The notes beneath the pieces were generated by a model, which was not told the DNA's origin, did not search any database, and worked only from the letters and a program-made list of their open reading frames with translations. From positions 1 through 32,255 of the forward strand of contig JAFVTX010000070.1 in assembly GCA_017503015.1 (NCBI GenBank): a stretch of DNA of 32,255 nt. Reading direction: 5' to 3'. Every line of letters starts with the position of its first letter. Position 1 is the stretch's first letter. This document shows, in pieces, positions 8,489-18,360 of this stretch. The DNA is from Fibrobacter sp. GTDB lineage: Bacteria > Fibrobacterota > Fibrobacteria > Fibrobacterales > Fibrobacteraceae. Position numbers and translations under genes: made by a program.

Positions 8489-8500
8489 TATATTCGGAAC
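8489..8500 (+). promoter_or_regulatory. -10 box 7 nt from the mlaD-like ATG (leaderless candidate)
   Basis: TATATT (8489-8494) ends 7 nt before the A of the ATG at 8501, the same distance as between the rnpB -10 box and the RNase P RNA 5' end. There is no Shine-Dalgarno sequence between them. The -35 match is weak (AAGTCA at a 17-nt spacing). Transcription would begin at the start codon. Confidence 0.5.
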
Positions 8501-9499
8501 ATGCATCTTTCCGACAGGGCCATAGGCTACATTTCCATGCTTGCCATTATAGGCATCATCGGACTTATTGCCCTTGGCATGTTCAGGGCCCACCACAAAG
8601 AGAGCCATTGGGCCATCGTAGATTTCGACGAGCTGGGTTCCCTACAAACCGAAGACGTGGTGGTTGTCCGAGGCTACAGGGTGGGTGTCATCAACCAGGT
8701 CAAGTGGCTTGGGGACCGTGCACGGGTCGTCATCAACTTTGACGAACCCCTGACGATTCGCGAAGGAACCCAGTTCAACAACGTGAACTACGCCCTGATG
8801 GGGCAACGCCGCCTAGAAATCACCCTTTCCCCCACAGGAAAGGTACTCCCCCAGGGACACATCCACCAGGGGCATTTCGAACCGGGTATTGCCGAAGCGC
8901 TTCGGCTCATGGAAAACGTGAACCAGCAACTGGCCAGCGTCCGCATGATGATACGGACTATCACCAAGGGAGACCGCAAGCACCCTTCGGCACAGAAAAT
9001 TTACGAAAAGGTCATGGGCACCCTGGAAGGAATCATCACGAATTCCGAGAACACCCTGAACGCCCTGAACCCGAAGCTGAACCAGCTGTTTGACCAGACC
9101 AACGTGGCCTCCGAATACCTGATCAACCTGACAGGCCAGGCGGATTCCGCCGTGAAATTCGTCACCGCCGTGACCAACGAAAAAATCCAGAAGGCAAACG
9201 AAATCATCTACGCCCTGAACCAGGGCACGGAAAAGGCCAGCCAGGTCATTACCGAAATAGAAAATTCCCCCTCCATGAACGAGCTTCTCACCACCAAGCA
9301 GGCCGTGGACCAGCTGGTAAACATCATCGAAAAGTTCAACGCCCTGGTAGCCGCCATCGACACCAAGGGAATCAAGATGTACGACGAAAACGGCAAGCCC
9401 GTAAAGCTGTTCACCTGGAAAAAGACCAACCTGGTAGGAAAAACCGCACGCCAAAAGGCCAAGGAACGTGCGGAAAAAGGCGAGCGCCTTCCGGATTAG
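8501..9499 (+). CDS. MlaD/MCE-domain lipid transport protein
   Basis: 332 residues. One N-terminal membrane helix (about residues 9-28, YISMLAIIGIIGLIALGMF) is followed by a single MCE/MlaD domain (about 38-115), with the pattern VDFDELGSLQTEDVVVVRGYRVGVINQV that is typical of substrate-binding MCE proteins. A long, mostly helical region follows to the C-terminus. The protein sits in the inner membrane facing the periplasm and would move phospholipids between membranes with an MlaE/MlaF-type permease and ATPase, neither of which is in the window. The tail (TARQKAKERAEKGERLPD) is basic. recG starts 3 nt after the stop, so the two are co-transcribed. The MCE assignment is firm; direction and lipid are not known. 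Confidence 0.87.
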   Translation: MHLSDRAIGYISMLAIIGIIGLIALGMFRAHHKESHWAIVDFDELGSLQTEDVVVVRGYRVGVINQVKWLGDRARVVINFDEPLTIREGTQFNNVNYALMGQRRLEITLSPTGKVLPQGHIHQGHFEPGIAEALRLMENVNQQLASVRMMIRTITKGDRKHPSAQKIYEKVMGTLEGIITNSENTLNALNPKLNQLFDQTNVASEYLINLTGQADSAVKFVTAVTNEKIQKANEIIYALNQGTEKASQVITEIENSPSMNELLTTKQAVDQLVNIIEKFNALVAAIDTKGIKMYDENGKPVKLFTWKKTNLVGKTARQKAKERAEKGERLPD

Positions 9500-9502
9500 C
9501 CC

Positions 9503-11617
<2,115 letters not shown>

Positions 11618-11636
11618 CCGTGCACCTGCGGCTAGC

Positions 11637-11972
11637 CTACCCCAACAACTGGGTCATGGTCCCGAAAACAAGGGCCGTAAGCACCACGTTCAAGAAAAAC
11701 ATGGCCCGGCGCACAATCATAAAGAATAGCGGTTGCCAGTGGAAGATGCCGTCTGTCGGGTCCAGCAGTTCCTTCACCGCCAAAAAAATGTTGATAAGCC
11801 CGGTCATAATGAGCATCAGAGCACCCGGGAAAAATCCTTCGCCCCACACCAGGACCGTAAGGCCTATGCCAAAAATCATGGCGATGACGCCGATGACGAT
11901 TTCCACCCGCAAAATCATGTTCTTGATCTTGCGCACCTTGTTTTCTACAATCTCTTTCGTCTCGTCAGCCAA
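11637..11972 (-). CDS. Small three-helix inner-membrane protein, unknown function
   Basis: 111 residues starting at TTG 11972, which follows GAGAGG at a spacing of 5; the next in-frame ATG would remove the charged N-terminus. It has a charged N-terminal tail (ADETKEIVENKVRKIK) and three predicted membrane segments (about 20-42, 46-66, 86-108). No family is recognised. It starts 24 nt after the stop of the Omp85-like gene on the same strand, so the two are probably one transcript, which suggests a role linked to the envelope. It is not a shadow ORF: the hydrophobic pattern is regular and the flanking frames are disrupted. Confidence 0.75.
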   Translation of the reverse strand: MADETKEIVENKVRKIKNMILRVEIVIGVIAMIFGIGLTVLVWGEGFFPGALMLIMTGLINIFLAVKELLDPTDGIFHWQPLFFMIVRRAMFFLNVVLTALVFGTMTQLLG

Positions 11973-11996
11973 AACAACCTCTCAAAAATCCATCCG

Positions 11997-13892
11997 TCAC
12001 AGGCTGTAACTGGTAGTCACAGAAAAATGGGGCATGCCCTTCCGCTCCCCGTTCATGGGGAAACTCACGTCCAGCTTGTTCACCAGCCTGCTGATGGACT
12101 TGGTCTGGATAAAACGGATACCCGCTCCCAGCACGTAAATCAAGTCCTTGCGGTTGATATCTTCCAGTTCCCAGGCGGTCTCCCCCACAGACGCAAAGGC
12201 CACCACCACAGGCACCAAGGTCGCGATTTCAAAGTCGAAGAAATACCTGGGCTCGATGCTGCCGTAAACCCTGGCCTGACCCGTATAGTAACCCGTAGGG
12301 AACCCAACAAATCCGTCGGAGCCACCCAGCGAAAGCTGGTAACCCAGGCGGGCGTCTTCGTACACATCCACCAAGCCCCGCAAGGCCGTAGAGAAAGAAT
12401 TGCTGGGGTGGAAAATGTATTCACCATCAACACGGCCGTAGAAATCCCTGCGTTCCCCGTGGTCCAGGTAAAAATACATCTGGGTTTTCAGGTTCAGGTG
12501 GTTCCAGCCGCTGCCCAAGTAAAGGTTGGTCCAAAAGTCCAGACGGATATCGTTGTTGTCGGAACCCAGCTGTTCGTAGTTCTTGGAGATTTGCGCCTTC
12601 AGGGAATAGCCCTTGTCCACATCTTCGGTCCACTTGGCATTGTGCAGGTTCTTCACCTTCTCGTAACGCAGGTTGGAATACATCACGTAGGCGCCCAGGC
12701 GGGAATCCTTGCGCCTTGGCAGCCACAAATCCCACGCCGCACCGGAATCGATGACATAGGTCTGGTCGTTATGGGTGAACAGGTAGCGGTACAGGCGCCC
12801 CTCTTCTGCTGTCTCCCGATGGTAATCGTAAGTTGCCCCCAGGTAGAACTTGCGGAGACTCCCCCCAAAGGAACGGCTGAACCTAAAACTCAGGGAATCC
12901 TCGATAAAGTCTTCCACCTTCAAAAGCTTCACCGTCTCCTCGCCGTTGTATTCCAGGGTATCCTTTGTAAGAATTCCCTCCCGATACGTTTTTTCGTTCA
13001 GTGCCACATCCGTGCCGTTTTTCGCAACGGTCTCATCCGCACTGGACTGGACGAAGCCGCCATCGGCCACGCCAAGCTCATACACATATATGTGAGGCGT
13101 GGTAAGCAGATAGGTTGAGAATCTTGCCACAGAGCCCCGAGGCAAGTCCCCGCTTCCATAATAATAGGCAAACCGCTTGTTTTTGAGACCCGCCAAGGTA
13201 TAGGCCCACTGGTTCACGCCCCGACTCAAGAAAGGCACGTACATCTGCCAGCTGGCCAGGTAGCCGTCGGTATTGTAACTGTAGAGCACATCCAGGTGGT
13301 TGTAGCGGAAAAGGAAGTGCGGGTCGGAATACTCCGCCTGCCACATGTCGCGGAATTCGTCATGGCCGTAGTAAAAGCCCACCTTCTGCCCCAGACCGAG
13401 GAAGTTGCTCTCCTGGATGCCGATTCCGTAGTTCAGGTTGTCGTAACTCCATTCGCTGCCCGAAAAACCAATGCTGAAAGGCAGCGTCAGGGTCCAGTTG
13501 TCGCTGGTGTAAACATCCACGAAGGTGGAGTCACCCTGGCCACTCACCTGGATACTGGCGTCCGAAAGGAAGTTCTGGTCCCGCAAGAACCGTTCCGATT
13601 CCAGCATCAGGTTCAGGTCCACCACATCGCCCTCGTTGAACAGCAGTAACTTGCGGACCGTGGCCTCCCGGGTCTCGATATGGATCACGTTCAGCAGGTC
13701 GTAGGCCCACTTGTCGTACTTGGTGTGGTACTTGGAATCGTCGAAGGCGTCACCGATGTGGTAGCGGATTTTATCTACCCTAAAAGGCGCCGTAGAATCA
13801 GCGGCTGCAGCGTTAGCGGCAGGTGCGCCGGACACGCCCTCGGCAAAAACCGAGACCGCGAGGGCACAGACGATAAAGGGCAAAATCCGCAT
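11997..13892 (-). CDS. Omp85/BamA-like outer-membrane protein with one POTRA domain
   Basis: 631 residues. Signal peptide (about 1-20) is followed by an Ala-rich spacer and a POTRA-like domain at about 50-110, with IETREATVRKLLLFNEGDVVD and ESERFLRDQNFLSDASI, the usual beta-alpha-alpha-beta-beta pattern. The remaining ~500 residues alternate Tyr/Trp/Phe-rich strands ending in VTTSYSL, as in 16-strand D15 barrels. A conserved-looking segment is YQLSLGGSDGFVGFPTGYYTGQARVYGSIEPRYF near the C-terminus, equivalent to the GG..-RGF-Y region of Omp85 proteins. With one POTRA it is not BamA itself; a role in lipid or protein export through the outer membrane is inferred. It is followed by a small membrane protein gene. 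Confidence 0.82.
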   Translation of the reverse strand: MRILPFIVCALAVSVFAEGVSGAPAANAAAADSTAPFRVDKIRYHIGDAFDDSKYHTKYDKWAYDLLNVIHIETREATVRKLLLFNEGDVVDLNLMLESERFLRDQNFLSDASIQVSGQGDSTFVDVYTSDNWTLTLPFSIGFSGSEWSYDNLNYGIGIQESNFLGLGQKVGFYYGHDEFRDMWQAEYSDPHFLFRYNHLDVLYSYNTDGYLASWQMYVPFLSRGVNQWAYTLAGLKNKRFAYYYGSGDLPRGSVARFSTYLLTTPHIYVYELGVADGGFVQSSADETVAKNGTDVALNEKTYREGILTKDTLEYNGEETVKLLKVEDFIEDSLSFRFSRSFGGSLRKFYLGATYDYHRETAEEGRLYRYLFTHNDQTYVIDSGAAWDLWLPRRKDSRLGAYVMYSNLRYEKVKNLHNAKWTEDVDKGYSLKAQISKNYEQLGSDNNDIRLDFWTNLYLGSGWNHLNLKTQMYFYLDHGERRDFYGRVDGEYIFHPSNSFSTALRGLVDVYEDARLGYQLSLGGSDGFVGFPTGYYTGQARVYGSIEPRYFFDFEIATLVPVVVAFASVGETAWELEDINRKDLIYVLGAGIRFIQTKSISRLVNKLDVSFPMNGERKGMPHFSVTTSYSL

Positions 13893-13950
13893 GACGGGGA
13901 CAATATAGAAAATAGGGGTTAGGGGATAGGATCTAGGGGATAGGGAAATA

Positions 13951-13982
13951 TGAAATGTGGAATGTGTGGTGTGGAATGTGAT
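13951..13982 (+). repeat. GTGGAATGTG-type simple repeat block
   Basis: A run built from variations of GTGGAATGT, also found at 19029-19054, in reverse at 19071-19096, and at 20814-20836. It is always intergenic and next to another palindrome. Confidence 0.55.
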
Positions 13983-13993
13983 GTTCGAGGAAT

Positions 13994-14016
13994 GTCATCC
14001 TCGCGCAGGCGAGGAT
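13994..14016 (-). repeat. Short intergenic hairpin with GAC tail (family member 3, minus strand)
   Basis: Read on the minus strand, ATCCTCGC (14016-14009) and GCGAGGAT (14004-13997) form an 8-bp stem with a 4-nt loop, followed by GAC (13996-13994) and then A. Layout and tail match members 1, 2 and 4. Confidence 0.7.
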
Positions 14017-14324
14017 CCGCTCGATGTTCTAGACTCGGGCTGATGAGGCAAGAAAACTAATGCGGGATTCGGAATTGTCTTTGCGAGGTCCGCAGGAGCG
14101 AGGCAATCTCTATTCCAAATACAAGGGGGGAAGCCTCCCCCTCGGCGAAGCCTGTAGTCTTCGCCTACCCCCTCGTGCGTCGCGTCTCTTTCCGCACCAC
14201 CTCAAAAAAGTCATTTTCTGTCACTAATTTTAATGTAGATTTAAGGAGTAAAGAAAAGAGAGGTTCGTTATGTCTTTTTGCGCTTTGGTCATCTTGATAA
14301 CCGCCGTCTGTTTCTGCTCCACCG

Positions 14325-14353
14325 GTGACGCAAGGAAATAAAATTCCTATATT
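14325..14353 (+). promoter_or_regulatory. rnpB promoter
   Basis: GTGACG (14325-14330), 17-nt spacer, TATATT (14348-14353). The last base of the -10 box is 7 nt before the P1 helix of the RNase P RNA at 14360, which fixes the start-site distance for this genome and gives a ruler for the other TATAnT boxes. Confidence 0.75.
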
Positions 14354-14358
14354 TACCC

Positions 14359-14739
14359 CGGGTAGCGGATGACCGCCGGCAGCGATGCTGGAGGAAAGTC
14401 CGGGCACCACAGGGCAGGATGCTGGATAACGTCCAGGCGCGGAAACGCGACAGACAGTGCAACAGAAAGCAAACCGCCAGGTTCGGGCGCAAGCTCGGGC
14501 AAGGTAAGGGTGAAAGGGCGAGGTAAGAGCTCACCGCATTCCTGGTGACAGGGATGGCACGGTAAACCTCATCCGGTGCAAGACCAAGCAGGATTCCGTC
14601 CGCAAGGACCGGCTGCGGCCCGCGGCTGTTGGATATCCGGGTAGGTCGCTTGAGGCGGTCGGTAACGATACGTCCAGAGAGATGGTCATCGCCCCGAGAT
14701 TACATCAAAGGGTACAGAACCCGGCTTATAACTACCCTA
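14359..14739 (+). ncRNA. rnpB: RNase P RNA, bacterial type A
   Basis: Catalytic RNA of RNase P, which removes 5' leaders from tRNA precursors. The conserved blocks are all present in order: GAGGAAAGTCCGGGC (14391-14405), the ACAGAAAGCAAACCGCC region, GGTAAGGGTGAAAGG, GGTAAGAGCTCACCGC, GGCACGGTAAAC, and the 3' block CAGAACCCGGCTTAT (14715-14729). The P1 helix pairs GGGTAG (14360-14365) with CTACCC (14732-14737), fixing both ends to within a few bases. The arrangement with CCGGGTAGGTCGCTTGAGGC near 14637-14656 fits the type A fold. It lies between the repeat-rich region and a strong terminator. Confidence 0.96.
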
Positions 14740-14744
14740 AAACG

Positions 14745-14771
14745 AAGGCCCCCGCTTACCGCGGGGGCCTT
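14745..14771. terminator. Bidirectional terminator between rnpB and the lipoprotein gene
   Basis: AAGGCCCCCGC (14745-14755) and GCGGGGGCCTT (14761-14771) form an 11-bp perfect stem with a 5-nt loop. It is followed by a T-rich stretch on the + strand (CTCCTTATACTTTTC) and by CGTTTTAG on the minus strand. It ends rnpB and probably also the convergent lipoprotein gene, whose stop is 24 nt away. Confidence 0.85.
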
Positions 14772-14794
14772 CTCCTTATACTTTTCTCTTCAAA

Positions 14795-16432
14795 CTACAG
14801 AACCGTCCCAGAGCCGCTGTTGCAAGTTCCATATTTTCCGATCTTGTAGATCTTGATGGTATTGGTCGGAGAAGACACATAAAGCGCGCATTCTGAAGGA
14901 GCATAATACTCGTAATCGCATTCAACGTTGGCTTCGTCATTGGTGTACTTGAAATGCAGAGCCTCCACGTTTTTCAGCGCTTCCGCCTTTGTCAAGGATG
15001 TTTTCGCATATTGCGAACGAGTCAAGCTAGTGGGGAAAGCGATATCAACTGTTTTTGGGGAAGTCGCCGAGCTCGCCGGATAATAGTACGCCATCCCACC
15101 ATCGCCTGTGGCTGGCAAAGCAATTTCAAAAGGCTTGGTAGACTGGTAAGTTACGCATATGCCAGTCCAACCGGACAAATCTACAGTTGAACCGTCTTTA
15201 GACCACTTGAATCCAAAACCTGCATAGGGATAGGGGTCCGGCGCATTGTAGTAATAGAGACCATCACTAGCCTTGTGCCAACCGATATATTTCAGAGTGA
15301 TGCTCAGGTCCAGCGAAGAGGAACCAAAAACGCCTACCGCGGTGGAAGCGCCAAAATCTGCATCATCCAAATACTTGAACCACCAGCCGGAACTATCCCC
15401 GGTCACCGCGCTTTCTTCAAAGAAGTTGTATTCATTGACATCACCGAAGAAGGTCTGAGCACGAGACTCGTAAGAAGGTTGCCAAATGATTCCGTCCGCA
15501 AAGGTAACAACCTTCTCTTTATTGCCGGAATTGCTGGAGGTCTTGGTTGTGCTGCCAGAGTCCGAAGAACCGGGCGTGGTGCCTTCGTCGCCGCCATTTG
15601 CGGGGTTGGCGGCGGCCTTCGCTTCGTTGCAAGTCTCTACATTGTCCTCGTAAACTTCGTCCAAGGTCGCCGCTCCAAAAATTTCAACATCTTCAGTAAC
15701 GGTGCATTTGCCCTTGTCGTACTTGGCGGTAGCGCCTCCCTTGGCATAGGCGTTGCAAACCGCTTCGGCCGTAACATCGTCCCCAATGGCCGACAAGTCA
15801 GCCGTAGAAACCACCGAGGTCAGCTCGCCACCGGCAAAGACAAATACGGTTGTGTAGCTTTCGCCCTCTACATTCTCCTTTATCGTAACCGTCGTACCCG
15901 TCTTGGTAACGGAGCAAATGTCGTCTGCACCTGTTCCCCCGTTCCCGCTAGAATTGCTGCTCTTGGCAAAGGGGTTTTTATTTCCAGAATCGGTACTTGC
16001 CGGCTTTACCGCCTCGTTTGCGGCATCGCAGGCCTTCTGCTGGGCCTGTTCCAGCTGGTCGATGGATCCAGGCATAAGCCCAGCCGTCGTCTTCACGGTG
16101 CACTTGCCGCCTTCAAAGCTGGCCTCGGAGACACCTTCCACATTCATGGCATTGCAGGCAGATTCTCCGCCAGCCCCCACGTCGGTAACGGTGGACTGGG
16201 AAGCCATATTGCCGTCGTCACCAAATTCGTAAATGGTGGTAGTAACTACCCCGTTCACATCGTTTTTCACGGTGAGGGTGTTTCCATTCTTGTCAACAGT
16301 GCAGACATCTCCCTGGGCGTTAGGGCCGCTGCCCTTGGAATCACTTCCACAACCAAACAGACCAATGCTGGCGGCACAGACCGCCGAAGCTAACGCAATT
16401 GTATTTTTTCTGTTTACAATTCGGTTTGACAT
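14795..16432 (-). CDS. Lipoprotein with duplicated four-cysteine domain and CBM-like C-terminus
   Basis: 545 residues from ATG 16432, which follows GGAGGT at a spacing of 8; the frame extends 12 codons further upstream but without a ribosome binding site. The lipobox is LFGC with lipidated Cys at 28. Two related units follow: repeat A (about 43-141; Cys 44, 93, 111, 135) and repeat B (about 172-274; Cys 173, 226, 243, 268). Each runs VCTV/ICSV, then an S-A-C-N or A-V-C-N segment, then GKCTV, then C-D/N-E-A. A Ser/Thr/Gly linker leads to a C-terminal domain (about 305-545) with W-rich strands and VDLSGWTGICVTYQS, reminiscent of CBM11-like domains in Fibrobacter lipoproteins. It is likely a surface glycan-binding lipoprotein. 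Function is inferred only. Confidence 0.82.
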   Translation of the reverse strand: MSNRIVNRKNTIALASAVCAASIGLFGCGSDSKGSGPNAQGDVCTVDKNGNTLTVKNDVNGVVTTTIYEFGDDGNMASQSTVTDVGAGGESACNAMNVEGVSEASFEGGKCTVKTTAGLMPGSIDQLEQAQQKACDAANEAVKPASTDSGNKNPFAKSSNSSGNGGTGADDICSVTKTGTTVTIKENVEGESYTTVFVFAGGELTSVVSTADLSAIGDDVTAEAVCNAYAKGGATAKYDKGKCTVTEDVEIFGAATLDEVYEDNVETCNEAKAAANPANGGDEGTTPGSSDSGSTTKTSSNSGNKEKVVTFADGIIWQPSYESRAQTFFGDVNEYNFFEESAVTGDSSGWWFKYLDDADFGASTAVGVFGSSSLDLSITLKYIGWHKASDGLYYYNAPDPYPYAGFGFKWSKDGSTVDLSGWTGICVTYQSTKPFEIALPATGDGGMAYYYPASSATSPKTVDIAFPTSLTRSQYAKTSLTKAEALKNVEALHFKYTNDEANVECDYEYYAPSECALYVSSPTNTIKIYKIGKYGTCNSGSGTVL

Positions 16433-16467
16433 AAAAAAAGACCTCCAAGCGGGTTTTATCTTATACA

Positions 16468-16496
16468 AATATATATTCTGGAGGCCCTGTAGTCAA
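16468..16496 (-). promoter_or_regulatory. Consensus promoter of the lipoprotein gene
   Basis: Minus strand TTGACT (16496-16491), 17-nt spacer, TATATT (16473-16468). Hexamers and spacer equal those of the promoter at 8444-8472. The expected start near 16461 gives a 28-nt leader containing the GGAGGT ribosome binding site. Confidence 0.78.
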
Positions 16497-16589
16497 TACC
16501 ACATAAGCCTTACGTTGTTTTTTTGTTGAGAAAGATTTACAAATGTAGGCTGAATACACATTAGATACAGAGAAAGACCTAAAAAAACG

Positions 16590-16615
16590 ACCCCGGCATC
16601 GTTGCCGGGGTGACA
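16590..16615 (+). repeat. Short intergenic hairpin with GACA tail (family member 4)
   Basis: ACCCCGGC (16590-16597) and GCCGGGGT (16604-16611) form an 8-bp stem with a 6-nt loop, followed by GACAG. It lies downstream of the FadL-type gene (minus strand) without a T run. Confidence 0.7.
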
Positions 16616-16649
16616 GTTGGGGTAAAATCCGGGGGCAAGCCCCAAGAAA

Positions 16650-18149
16650 TTAAATATCCAGGTCGATACCTACGCCCACGCCGCGGCTTTCACGCTTGTA
16701 GGTGTTCTTGCCGTATTCCACGTCTTCTTCCCAGTCCTTATACAGGGAATGGAAATAGCCCAGGTTGAACTTGAGCCAGTCGGTAGCCCTGAAGGCAAGG
16801 CCGAAACCGAAGGTGGTATTGTCCAGAATGATGCTCATCTCGCTCAGGTATTCGTCGGAGAGGTTGTAGCGGGTCACCTGCACGCCACCGCTCAATGTCC
16901 AGCGGGTCAAGAAATCCACTTCCACGCCGTAGAGGAACTCGTCGGTATCGTCAGCATACTTTTCCTGCTTACCGGGGAGGTTCGCCTTGGAGTCGAACCA
17001 ATGGCCATAACCCAGGCTCAAGCGCAGGTTGTCCAGCAGGGAGTAGGTAAGGCCCGCGTAGATGGAGGCGGGAATGTCGTTGTCGCTCTTGACGCCGTCA
17101 TCGTAGCTGTCAATGCCCACCTGGTTCACCTTGGTGTCATTCTCCATCTCGATGGAAGTGTTGTATTCAAAGCGCAGACCAAAGGAGAGGCGCTTGTAGT
17201 TGATGGCGAGGGCCGCGATGGGGGTAATGCCGTAGCCGGTCTGTTCCACGTCCAGTTCCTTGTCGGAAACCTGGGCGGCCACGGCCTCCAAAGTCTTGGA
17301 CTTGATCATGAGTTCTTCGGCCTGGGCGCCGTACTGTTCGGCGGCGGCCTTGCTCTGGGCGGCAGAAGCCTTGTCACCAGCGGCGGCGTACTTTTCGGCG
17401 GCGGCGGCATACTGCTCGGCGGCACCGGCGGCCTCCCCTGCCTTCCCGGCCAGGTAATCCGCAATATTATTGAAAGTAGAGGCGGCCTCCACCATGCTGC
17501 CGTCCAGCCCGAGAATCTCGTTCTTCGGGTTCACCTTGATATTCTTCAGTTCGCCTTCGTAGTGGTTGTAGGCGTAGTTAAAGCGGGCTCCCAAATAGAT
17601 GGAGGCAAAGTCCACGATACGGTAAGAGGCGCCCAGGGCAAAACCGAATATGTAGGAGGTTCCCGTCAAGGAAATGTCCGCCTCGTGATCCGTCGTTTCG
17701 AGACCGTTCTGGGTCAGCATGCCGGGAATCTGGGCCACGGCCACGTCAAAGGAGGGGAATCCGTCCTTGTAGTTCAGGGCGCCACCGCCACCGGTAATCC
17801 CGAAATAGCCCGAAAGGGCCAGGTTGCCGCGATGCCAGGTCACCATGGCGCTGGGCATGGCCGGAATCTGGGCCTTGCCGCGGAACTTTTTCTCCCCACC
17901 AAACAGCGGGGATTCCGTATAGGTGTTACGGCTCTGCCAGAAGGCCTGGGAGTTGAGAGAAATATGGAATCCGTCGGTCATGAAGGCTGTACCGGCGGGG
18001 TTGTAGTAGGGAGCGTCCGCCTCGGTAGTGGCATAGCGGGCCACGTTACGCAGGTAAGCCGCGGACTGGTTGGTGTTGGTATTCAGACCGCTAGCCAGAG
18101 CCAGGGACGAAAATGCGCCCATTAGGCCAACAATTTTGGTGAGTTTCAT
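16650..18149 (-). CDS. FadL/OmpP1-family outer-membrane transporter with helical insert
   Basis: 499 residues. Signal peptide (about 1-19) is followed by the FadL hatch-like N-terminus with the family motif NPAG (50-53, in YYNPAGTAF), then barrel strands to the C-terminus. Such proteins take up hydrophobic compounds such as fatty acids or aromatics across the outer membrane. Residues about 219-297 are an Ala/Glu/Lys/Gln-rich segment of short repeats (EQYAAAAEKYAAAGDKASAA and relatives) that should form a long helix or coiled coil inserted between strands, which is not usual for the family. The last strands (GVGVGIDLDI) end in a charged, hydrophobic pattern rather than a terminal Phe. It lies in its own transcription unit, with a GAC-tail hairpin past the stop. 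Confidence 0.88.
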   Translation of the reverse strand: MKLTKIVGLMGAFSSLALASGLNTNTNQSAAYLRNVARYATTEADAPYYNPAGTAFMTDGFHISLNSQAFWQSRNTYTESPLFGGEKKFRGKAQIPAMPSAMVTWHRGNLALSGYFGITGGGGALNYKDGFPSFDVAVAQIPGMLTQNGLETTDHEADISLTGTSYIFGFALGASYRIVDFASIYLGARFNYAYNHYEGELKNIKVNPKNEILGLDGSMVEAASTFNNIADYLAGKAGEAAGAAEQYAAAAEKYAAAGDKASAAQSKAAAEQYGAQAEELMIKSKTLEAVAAQVSDKELDVEQTGYGITPIAALAINYKRLSFGLRFEYNTSIEMENDTKVNQVGIDSYDDGVKSDNDIPASIYAGLTYSLLDNLRLSLGYGHWFDSKANLPGKQEKYADDTDEFLYGVEVDFLTRWTLSGGVQVTRYNLSDEYLSEMSIILDNTTFGFGLAFRATDWLKFNLGYFHSLYKDWEEDVEYGKNTYKRESRGVGVGIDLDI

Positions 18150-18288
18150 GAGGGGACCTTCTCTGTTTTATGGATTTCGGCCCCAAAGTTAGAAATGAAT
18201 CCCATGAATTTATCTACATTTCGCTTACATTTTTCTAACGCGAAGAAAAATAAAAGCGTTTTGTATGTTTGCCCCGTGTCGTGGGCCC

Positions 18289-18311
18289 GCCCCCGTATTG
18301 GACTCGGGGGC
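18289..18311. repeat. GC-rich hairpin downstream of the permease gene
   Basis: GCCCCCG (18289-18295) and CGGGGGC (18305-18311) form a 7-bp stem with a 9-nt loop within an otherwise gene-free 210-nt interval. On the minus strand it follows the permease stop by about 50 nt and has no clear T run. It is either a terminator of weak form or another dispersed palindrome. Confidence 0.45.
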
Positions 18312-18360
18312 TTCCCTCGGGTCTATTGGCGGGGCCTGCCGCCACGGCGTCTAAACCGCT

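Larger units (their letters stand above)
13893..14324. other. Repeat-filled intergenic region, no gene
   Basis: About 430 nt with no supportable gene. In order it holds a G-rich AT/GGGG run (13912-13945), a GTGGAATGTG-type repeat block (13951-13982), a hairpin with a GAC tail on the minus strand (13994-14016), a segment with GCGAGGTCCGCAGGAGCGAGGCAAT that resembles the common 'GCGAGG..GAAGCAATC' palindromes (about 14073-14110), a hairpin GGCGAAG/CTTCGCC (14144-14150 with 14159-14165), and a plain AT-rich stretch before the rnpB promoter. Confidence 0.6.

Noticed and set aside
11733-13118. 461-residue + strand ORF opposite the Omp85-like gene
   Set aside because: Antisense shadow that also runs through the small membrane protein gene; no motif seen.
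16749-18125. 458-residue + strand ORF opposite the FadL-type gene
   Set aside because: Antisense shadow; sequence is low-complexity Gly/Val/His without any domain.
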